A stretch of DNA of 6,576 nucleotides, from contig DGKH01000038.1 in assembly GCA_002386945.1 (NCBI GenBank), positions 8,452 through 15,027 of the forward strand, given 5' to 3'. Each line of letters opens with the position of its first letter. Position 1 is the first letter of the stretch. Made by a program: the position numbers and the translations under genes. The notes beneath the pieces were generated by a model, which did no database searches, had not been told where the DNA came from, and saw only the letters and a list, made by a program, of their open reading frames with translations. Below, piece after piece: positions 1-6,576 of this stretch. This DNA comes from Proteobacteria bacterium UBA4575 (GTDB taxonomy: Bacteria; Pseudomonadota; Gammaproteobacteria; UBA4575).

Positions 1-678
1 AATACCCTTACCGATAGTGAGGTGTATCAGGCCGATCAGCTATTCGCCACCTTGGATCCAACCCTACGCCGCTTACAGCTCGAGGGCTTCGATGAAATCA
101 TCCTCGCTGACACGGTAGGTTTCATCCAGGATTTACCCCATGATTTGGTCGAGGCCTTCCACGCCACTCTACAAGAGACGGTTGAGGCTGACTTACTACT
201 GCATGTTGTCGATGCTTCCAACCCTCAGCGAAATGAGCATATTCGGGAAGTTAATACGGTGCTGGAAATGATCAATGCAGAGAACTGCCCACAGATCTTG
301 GTCTACAACAAAATCGACCAGATTAATCAAATGCCGCATATCGACATGGGTGATGATAATCGTATCAATCGCATCTGGGTTTCGGCCCTAGAGAGCGATG
401 GTTTGCCATTACTGCACTCTGCAATGGTCCAATTTTTTAGTGAAAGTCATAAAATCGTAAGCCTACAGCTACCGCCAGCACAGGGTGATCTGCGTGCTTT
501 ACTGCATGAACATCATTCAATATTGGAGGAAACCTTTGATCCTGAAGGGTTTTGGCAGATTGAGGCACGTATAAGCGTAGAGCTTATGTCACGCTTCACA
601 GACTATCTGGTGAAAGAGACCACTACAGAGCATGAACAAGAGAATGCTGAAATTTTGCTGAAGAGTGATATAGAATAG
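1..678 (+). CDS. hflX: GTPase HflX, C-terminal part (5' end outside window)
   Basis: HflX is a GTPase that binds the large ribosomal subunit and is known to split stalled or heat-damaged 70S ribosomes. The frame is open from base 1, so 225 codons are visible, about half of the usual 420-430 residues. The N-terminal HflX domain and the P-loop (G1) lie upstream of the window. Visible GTPase motifs are the switch I region FATLDPT, which is typical of HflX, then G3 as DTVGF, and G4 as NKID. The segment LPHDLVEAFHATLQET after G3 is also characteristic of the family. The C-terminal ~70 residues form the usual small domain ending in an acidic tail (EILLKSDIE). The first ATG in the window (base 22) is internal, not a start. 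It ends at TAG, 35 bases before hflK, and is probably in one operon with it. Identification is firm. Confidence 0.96.
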   Translation, partial: NTLTDSEVYQADQLFATLDPTLRRLQLEGFDEIILADTVGFIQDLPHDLVEAFHATLQETVEADLLLHVVDASNPQRNEHIREVNTVLEMINAENCPQILVYNKIDQINQMPHIDMGDDNRINRIWVSALESDGLPLLHSAMVQFFSESHKIVSLQLPPAQGDLRALLHEHHSILEETFDPEGFWQIEARISVELMSRFTDYLVKETTTEHEQENAEILLKSDIE

Positions 679-704
679 CGCCAACATTTATTTAAACTCA
701 CTGC

Positions 705-708
705 GGAG
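705..708 (+). promoter_or_regulatory. Ribosome binding site of hflK
   Basis: A GGAG core sits 5 bases before the ATG at 714. It supports that start, which also gives the typical HflK N-terminus with a DDPW motif. Confidence 0.7.
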
Positions 709-713
709 TCAAC

Positions 714-1856
714 ATGCCCTGGAACACCCCAGGTAACAACAACGATGACCCTTGGAATCGTAAATCCAATAATCAAGGGCCACCGGATCTCGATGAAGTC
801 TTTCAAAAGTTAGGACGTAAGTTTGGAGGCCTCTTTGGCGGTTCCGGCAGTGGTTCTAACTCATCTTCAGGTCCATCTAACGGTTCGTCTAGCATAGGTC
901 TGATCGCAATTTTTATTATTGCTATCGTTTGGGCCATGTCAGGCGTCTACAAGGTGACAGAAGGCGAAGCCGGCGTCATCCTACAATTTGGCAAATACAA
1001 AGAGACTACTAGTCCCGGTCTACACTGGCATGTACCTTTCCCAGTGCAGTCGCTATTTATAGTCGACACACAGCGAGTACGGAGTGCCAAACATCAAACC
1101 ACTATGCTAACGCAGGATGAGAATATCGTAGAGATCATTCTCGGTGCACAGTATCGAGTGAAAGATGCACCAGGCTACTTATTCAACTTGCGTGGGCCAG
1201 AAACCACACTAAAGCAGGCGATGGAAAGCGCGATTCGCGAGATCGTCGGTAAGAGCAAAGTAGACTTTGTCTTATATGAAGGCCTAGAGGTTATTTCTTC
1301 TAGTACTAAAAAACTGATGCAGGAGATCCTGGACCGCTACGACGCTGGTATCGAGATCACCTCACTCAACTTAGAGAAGACACAGCCCCCTAGTCCGGTA
1401 CAGAACGCCTTTGATGACGTGATTAAATCACGTGAGGATTTGGAGCGTTACATTCAGGAAGCAGAAGCCTACGCTAATACCATCGTGCCACAGGCTCGAG
1501 GTGAGGCAGCACGCATCACTGAGGAAGCAACAGGTTACAAAGAAGCCATTGTTGCTACCGCTGAAGGTGAGTCTGAACGTTTTTCAGCATTACTCACTGA
1601 GTACAAGAAGGCACCAAGCATCACACGCGAACGTCTCTATCTTGAAGCAACTGAAGCGGTCTTCAGCAACAGCACGAAGATCATGTTGGATGTTGAAGGT
1701 GGTAATAACCTAATGTATTTGCCATTGGATAAATTAATCCAGAACGCACCAACACGCTCAGACAGCACTGGTGCAGCTAATACTTCATCTAGCTTCGGTT
1801 CATCCAACTCATCAGAGATACCACAACGCCCAACACGCGGCAGGGAGAATCGCTAA
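714..1856 (+). CDS. hflK: FtsH protease modulator HflK
   Basis: HflK is an inner-membrane protein that forms a large complex with HflC around the FtsH protease and modulates degradation of membrane proteins. The 380-residue product is slightly shorter than E. coli HflK (about 419). In order: a cytoplasmic N-terminus rich in Asn, Pro and Trp (MPWNTPG, DDPWNR); a Gly/Ser-rich linker at about residues 38-60; one transmembrane helix at about 61-78; then a band-7/prohibitin (SPFH) domain starting with TEGEAGVILQFGKY and PGLHWHVPFP. A long helical region follows (YIQEAEAYANTIVPQARGEA), then a conserved C-terminal part (MYLPLDK), and finally a Ser/Thr/Asn-rich tail of about 35 residues. The single membrane helix places the SPFH domain in the periplasm, as known for the family. 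The stop codon is one base before the hflC start, so the two are surely co-transcribed and probably translationally coupled. Confidence 0.97.
   Translation: MPWNTPGNNNDDPWNRKSNNQGPPDLDEVFQKLGRKFGGLFGGSGSGSNSSSGPSNGSSSIGLIAIFIIAIVWAMSGVYKVTEGEAGVILQFGKYKETTSPGLHWHVPFPVQSLFIVDTQRVRSAKHQTTMLTQDENIVEIILGAQYRVKDAPGYLFNLRGPETTLKQAMESAIREIVGKSKVDFVLYEGLEVISSSTKKLMQEILDRYDAGIEITSLNLEKTQPPSPVQNAFDDVIKSREDLERYIQEAEAYANTIVPQARGEAARITEEATGYKEAIVATAEGESERFSALLTEYKKAPSITRERLYLEATEAVFSNSTKIMLDVEGGNNLMYLPLDKLIQNAPTRSDSTGAANTSSSFGSSNSSEIPQRPTRGRENR
1842..1847 (+). promoter_or_regulatory. Ribosome binding site of hflC
   Basis: AGGGAG lies inside the last codons of hflK, 10 bases before the ATG at 1858. It supports this start over an ATG at 1771 in the same frame, which would overlap hflK by 86 bases and add 29 residues with no family resemblance. 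Confidence 0.7.
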
Positions 1857-1857
1857 T

Positions 1858-2718
1858 ATGATCACTAAAATCATTGCTGCCCTTATTGCTGTCAGCATTA
1901 TTGTCTACAGTAGCTGCGTTTACACTGTAAATGAAACGCAACGTGCGATCCTATTGAAGTTTGGTGAGATCATTCAGGCAGATATTCAGCCTGGCTTGCA
2001 CTTCAAACTACCGATCGTCAACGATGTGAAATATTTCGACTCTCGTATCCTAACGCTGGATGTGAAGCCTGATTTATTTCCGACCAGTGAAAAGAAATAT
2101 GTCTATGTCGATTTCTTCGTCAAATGGCGTATCGATAATGTGCGTGACTATTTCGTTGCCACTGGTGGTATAGAAGCTCGTGCCAATAGCCGTCTAAGCC
2201 AGATCACAAAAGATGAATTACGTGATGTGATTGCTGCGCGAACTATTAAAGAAGCTGTCTCCGGTGAACGTTCAGAAATCATGAATGCATTAGTGCGCAA
2301 AACCAACGAAATCTCAAAAGAACTTGGTATTGAGATCGTTGACTTACGTGTTAGCCGTATCGACTACACTGAAGACATTAGTGATTCAGTTTATGAGCGT
2401 ATGCGTGCCGAACGTGACCGTGTAGCAAAAGACTTTCGTGCTCGTGGACGTGAATCAGCGGAGCGTATTCGAGCTGCTGCCGATCGCCAACGTCAAATTA
2501 CTCTGGCAGATGCCTACAAACGATCTGAGCAGTTACGTGGTGAAGGTGATGCAATAGCGGCCGATATCTATGCACGGGCCTACGGTGCAGACGAAGAGTT
2601 CTATACATTAACTAAGAGCTTGAGCGCGTATAAACGTACGTTTAACAGTAAGAATGATGTTTTGGTGTTAAAACCAGACTCTCAGTTCTTCCGTTACTTC
2701 AATCAATCTGGCAAATAA
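1858..2718 (+). CDS. hflC: FtsH protease modulator HflC
   Basis: HflC is the partner of HflK in the inner-membrane complex that controls FtsH. The 286-residue product is within the family range, though shorter than E. coli HflC (about 334). It has an N-terminal membrane helix at about residues 4-20, followed directly by the SPFH/band-7 domain: TVNETQRAILLKFGEI, then PGLHFKLPIVNDVKYFDSR, and the VKWRI segment near residues 88-92. A charged helical stretch (about 180-240, with ERDRVAKDFRARGRESAERIRAAADRQ broken across positions 185-211) is typical of HflC. The C-terminus contains the family segment DEEFYTLTKSLSAY followed by LKPDSQFFRYF. A Cys at residue 20 after the hydrophobic helix resembles a lipobox, but known HflC proteins keep this helix as a membrane anchor. 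Identification is secure. Confidence 0.97.
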   Translation: MITKIIAALIAVSIIVYSSCVYTVNETQRAILLKFGEIIQADIQPGLHFKLPIVNDVKYFDSRILTLDVKPDLFPTSEKKYVYVDFFVKWRIDNVRDYFVATGGIEARANSRLSQITKDELRDVIAARTIKEAVSGERSEIMNALVRKTNEISKELGIEIVDLRVSRIDYTEDISDSVYERMRAERDRVAKDFRARGRESAERIRAAADRQRQITLADAYKRSEQLRGEGDAIAADIYARAYGADEEFYTLTKSLSAYKRTFNSKNDVLVLKPDSQFFRYFNQSGK

Positions 2719-2736
2719 TACCTAGGTCTTACATCT

Positions 2737-2928
2737 CTGTTTGATCCCTTGTTAGCAGCAGTCGCCTTCGTATTCCTATTCGAAGGCCTGTTGCCAGCAT
2801 TCTCGCCAAAATCGCTAGCCGCGGCCTATCAACAGATAAGTTCACTACTAGATACAAAAATTCGCTGATTAGGGTTAGTGAGCATGACCCTAGCCGTGTT
2901 ATTCTTACGGCTGTTAGTTAATCGTTAA
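2737..2928 (+). pseudogene. DUF2065 (YjeT-like) small membrane protein, interrupted by in-frame TGA
   Basis: Between hflC and hisZ, where relatives carry a ~60-residue DUF2065 protein, one frame reads LFDPLLAAVAFVFLFEGLLP, then AFSPKSLAAAYQQ and LLDTKIR, a TGA at 2866-2868, then LGLVSMTLAVLFLRLLVNR and TAA at 2926. This is the DUF2065 pattern: a first membrane helix with FEGLLP, SPK after it, a short polar link, an Arg-rich turn, and a second membrane helix. Family members usually have Arg-Arg at the turn, so the TGA most simply derives from CGA (Arg) by one C-to-T change. There is no ATG. The best available starts are CTG at 2737 (AGGT 9 bases upstream; full length would be 63 codons) and TTG at 2749. 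A product stopping at the TGA would be about 43 residues and lack the second helix. Function of the family is unknown. Sequencing error, readthrough and true decay cannot be separated here. Confidence 0.75.
2870..2912 (+). other. Two consecutive inverted repeats after the premature TGA
   Basis: TAGGGT (2870-2875) pairs with ACCCTA (2887-2892) across an 11-base loop. AGCCGT (2892-2897) pairs with ACGGCT (2907-2912) across a 9-base loop. All twelve pairs are Watson-Crick. The first stem begins one base after the TGA, and the two stems share base 2892. There is no T-run after them, so they are not a standard intrinsic terminator. Six-pair stems can arise by chance, so a role is unproven. Confidence 0.35.
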
Positions 2929-2943
2929 ACTGAAGCTACTGCC

Positions 2944-5414
<2,471 letters not shown>

Positions 5415-5446
5415 CGTCCATAAACCTTTAGATCTATAGTAAGCCG

Positions 5447-6244
5447 ATGACACTAGAGACTATTAAGTTTTTCTTAGTTATCGGCATCTTCAGTTTGCTC
5501 TATTTTAGCGAGCAGCTATTCCCTTATTTTGCCTCACGCAAACACCACCTAAGTCATTCGCTGCGTAATATTGCATTAGGCCTATTCAATGCAATTATTA
5601 GCCTCATGCTCCTGTTTACCCTACTCGAAAGTGCTGAACACTGGGCAGATATACGCCAGTTTGGTCTACTCCATCACTTAGAACTAAACACTAGTGTGAG
5701 CATTGTCGTTGCACTTATTATCATCGATCTATGGCAATACCTATGGCATCGCATGAATCATCAAATTCCAGTCTTATGGCGCTTTCATCGGGCACACCAT
5801 TGTGACAGCGAGATGGATGCCAGTAGCGCTGTGCGCTTTCATACCGGTGAGATTCTGCTTTCAGGGTTAACAAGAATCCCACTTATCCTAGTATTTGGCC
5901 TCAGCATCGAGCATCTCATTATCTATGAGATTGTTGCCCTGCCCGTTATATTGTTCCATCACAGTAATCTACGTATCCCAGCATCTTTAGATCGTGTACT
6001 ACGCTATATCGTTGTGACACCTCACATGCATCGGCTACACCATTCTGATCGGCAACAGGAAACAGATAGCAACTACGGCAGTCTCTTCAGTGTTTGGGAT
6101 CGATTGTTCTATAGTTTTCAATCACAGCCATTAAGCGAACATTTCAAGTTAGGGCTTGGCCCGGCTTACTCAGAGCCAGACTGCAATAGTTTGGGTGGGT
6201 TATTTGCACTTCCTTTTGCTGAAAAAAATCACACTCGCCGTTAA
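5447..6244 (+). CDS. Sterol desaturase / fatty acid hydroxylase family membrane protein
   Basis: This 265-residue protein belongs to the fatty acid hydroxylase superfamily, integral membrane enzymes that hold a di-iron centre with clusters of histidines and use O2 to hydroxylate or desaturate lipids. Visible metal-site motifs are HRMNH (101-105, HxxxH), HRAHH (114-118, HxxHH), RFHTGE (130-135), HH at 171-172 and HRLHH (195-199, HxxHH), followed by NYG and FSVWDRLF. Hydrophobic segments lie at about residues 5-25, 42-61, 82-100, 138-170. The complete histidine set argues that it is catalytically competent. Its substrate cannot be told from sequence; members act on sterols, carotenoids, alkylglycerols or fatty acids. 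It begins 32 bases after purA with only a weak ribosome binding site and no visible terminator between, so it may be read through from purA, although there is no evident functional link. The start is supported by the hydrophobic N-terminus. Confidence 0.88.
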   Translation: MTLETIKFFLVIGIFSLLYFSEQLFPYFASRKHHLSHSLRNIALGLFNAIISLMLLFTLLESAEHWADIRQFGLLHHLELNTSVSIVVALIIIDLWQYLWHRMNHQIPVLWRFHRAHHCDSEMDASSAVRFHTGEILLSGLTRIPLILVFGLSIEHLIIYEIVALPVILFHHSNLRIPASLDRVLRYIVVTPHMHRLHHSDRQQETDSNYGSLFSVWDRLFYSFQSQPLSEHFKLGLGPAYSEPDCNSLGGLFALPFAEKNHTRR

Positions 6245-6276
6245 GTTCTTCTGTTTTTACAGCATTACCCCCTCTC

Positions 6277-6336
6277 ATTAATTTGTTAAATAGAATAATT
6301 ATACTGAATTAATATAATTTATATTTATTATATTCA
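6277..6336 (+). promoter_or_regulatory. A/T-rich tract, probable promoter region of the lipoprotein gene
   Basis: Only four of 60 bases are G or C (6285, 6293, 6304, 6306), far below the surrounding sequence. It contains a perfect -10-like TATAAT (6313-6318) and a TATACT (6300-6305). No good -35 box stands at the right distance from either: TTGTTA at 6283 is 24 and 11 bases away respectively. The tract may be a promoter, an UP-like element or a target for an AT-binding nucleoid protein. The exact start point cannot be set. Confidence 0.4.
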
Positions 6337-6387
6337 CTCCTTCTACCACCCCGATACAAACCCTATCAAATCGTTTTAACGTTCTTC

Positions 6388-6409
6388 TTAGGCGGACCAA
6401 ACCGCCTAA
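6388..6409 (+). other. Perfect 8-bp inverted repeat in lipoprotein leader (hairpin 1)
   Basis: TTAGGCGG (6388-6395) and CCGCCTAA (6402-6409) pair perfectly around the six-base loop ACCAAA. It is the strongest hairpin I found in the window. No T-run follows, so it is not a typical terminator. It could be an mRNA structure or a protein-binding operator. Four bases separate it from a second hairpin. Confidence 0.6.
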
Positions 6410-6413
6410 CTCT

Positions 6414-6432
6414 AAGGGACAGGAAGTTCCTT
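6414..6432 (+). other. 7-bp hairpin with AGGAA loop in lipoprotein leader (hairpin 2)
   Basis: AAGGGAC (6414-6420) pairs with GTTCCTT (6426-6432), with one G-U pair, around the loop AGGAA (6421-6425). A GGA in a hairpin loop resembles CsrA/RsmA binding sites, though the usual loop has one more base (ANGGAN). It lies about 60 bases before the start codon. Confidence 0.45.
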
Positions 6433-6479
6433 CATATACGCCCCAGATACATTGTGGATAGCGTCTAGAGTAACGGAGC

Positions 6480-6485
6480 AAGGAG
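6480..6485 (+). promoter_or_regulatory. Ribosome binding site of right-edge lipoprotein gene
   Basis: AAGGAG lies 7 bases before the ATG at 6493, an almost ideal Shine-Dalgarno sequence and spacing. It is strong support for a real gene there even though only 28 codons are visible. Confidence 0.75.
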
Positions 6486-6492
6486 AGCAATC

Positions 6493-6576
6493 ATGGTGAA
6501 AGGAATCACCCTAGGTGTCGTCACGTCTATGTTAACCATTGGATGTGGGGGCGGAGGTGGAGGTGGCGACAATGTC
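6493..6576 (+). CDS. Putative lipoprotein, N-terminus only (3' end outside window)
   Basis: Twenty-eight codons are visible, too few for the ORF to be named. They show a lipoprotein signal peptide: a Lys at residue 3, a hydrophobic core (ITLGVV then ML), and a lipobox-like LTIGC with Cys18 as the predicted lipidated residue. Thr at -3 is less usual than Leu, but Ile at -2 and Gly at -1 are acceptable. After the Cys come seven glycines and Asp, encoded by mixed Gly codons; such glycine-rich linkers after the lipidated Cys are common in surface or outer-membrane lipoproteins of aquatic Gammaproteobacteria. The mature domain is off the edge, so function is unknown. A strong ribosome binding site and a 248-base leader with hairpins suggest its own promoter and possibly post-transcriptional control. 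Confidence 0.75.
   Translation, partial: MVKGITLGVVTSMLTIGCGGGGGGGDNV

Larger units (their letters stand above)
6245..6492. other. Intergenic region between the hydroxylase and lipoprotein genes
   Basis: No gene is convincing in these 248 bases. The region holds a near-pure A/T tract (6277-6336), a pyrimidine-rich stretch (about 6337-6360), two hairpins (6388-6432) and a ribosome binding site for the gene at 6493. No classical terminator with a GC stem and T-run was found after the hydroxylase stop. The only small inverted repeat there is CTGT-N4-ACAG at 6251-6262, with a loop of T's. Confidence 0.6.

Noticed and set aside
1771..1857. Upstream ATG extending HflC by 29 residues
   Set aside because: It would lie wholly inside hflK, the added residues do not look like HflC, and the ATG at 1858 has a suitable ribosome binding site and gives the usual membrane helix at the N-terminus.
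1903..1917. Lipobox-like SSC at HflC residues 18-20
   Set aside because: HflC proteins are anchored by this N-terminal helix; no lipidation is known in the family and the motif is weak (Tyr at -3).
2866..2868. TGA as a sense codon in this organism (altered genetic code)
   Set aside because: All other genes are intact with the standard code, Trp is written TGG, and no other in-frame TGA occurs. The absence of TGA among the six visible true stop codons (four TAA, two TAG) is too small a sample.
5415..5446. Possible promoter (TATAGT) or TAGATCTA palindrome between purA and the hydroxylase gene
   Set aside because: No -35 box lies at the right distance, and an 8-base palindrome is expected by chance; there is no stem-loop with T-run.
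6251..6262. CTGT-N4-ACAG, resembling an SOS (LexA) box or short terminator
   Set aside because: The LexA consensus needs CTG-N10-CAG; this has CTG-N6-CAG. The stem is only four pairs and the T's are in the loop, so it is not a terminator either.
6299..6490. 63-codon minus-strand reading frame in the last intergenic region
   Set aside because: It covers the A/T tract, hairpins and ribosome binding site of the + strand gene, has no recognisable family pattern, and part of its sequence is simply the hairpin arms read in reverse.

Overview
The window looks like chromosomal DNA from a gammaproteobacterium with moderate GC content (mid-forties percent by eye). The order hflX-hflK-hflC-(DUF2065)-hisZ-purA is the conserved housekeeping block seen downstream of hfq in Pseudomonas-like Gammaproteobacteria. 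Every gene is on the + strand. No tRNA, rRNA, CRISPR array, insertion sequence or phage gene was seen.

Layout: the left edge cuts into hflX (ribosome-associated GTPase), leaving its C-terminal half. hflK and hflC follow with a single base between them; they encode the two prohibitin-like inner-membrane proteins that surround and control the FtsH protease. Next, at the place where relatives carry the small membrane-protein gene DUF2065 (yjeT-like), a recognisable DUF2065 reading frame is interrupted by an in-frame TGA and has no ATG start. It appears to be a nonsense pseudogene, or possibly a recoded gene. hisZ (regulatory subunit of ATP phosphoribosyltransferase, histidine synthesis) and purA (adenylosuccinate synthetase, AMP synthesis) follow, two bases apart. 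The pairing is metabolically sensible: histidine synthesis consumes ATP, and its AICAR by-product re-enters the purine pathway upstream of IMP, the PurA substrate.

Downstream of purA the conserved order ends. A membrane-bound di-iron fatty acid hydroxylase/sterol desaturase family protein lies 32 bases after purA. It is followed by a 248-base non-coding stretch with a 60-base tract that is almost pure A/T and two consecutive hairpins. The right edge cuts into a new gene that begins with a lipoprotein signal peptide and a Cys-(Gly)7 segment.

Most of the window is ordinary housekeeping sequence, and I do not see a clear new multi-gene system. The points worth a second look are the broken DUF2065 gene with hairpins just after its TGA, and the structured leader of the right-edge lipoprotein gene, where one loop carries a GGA.
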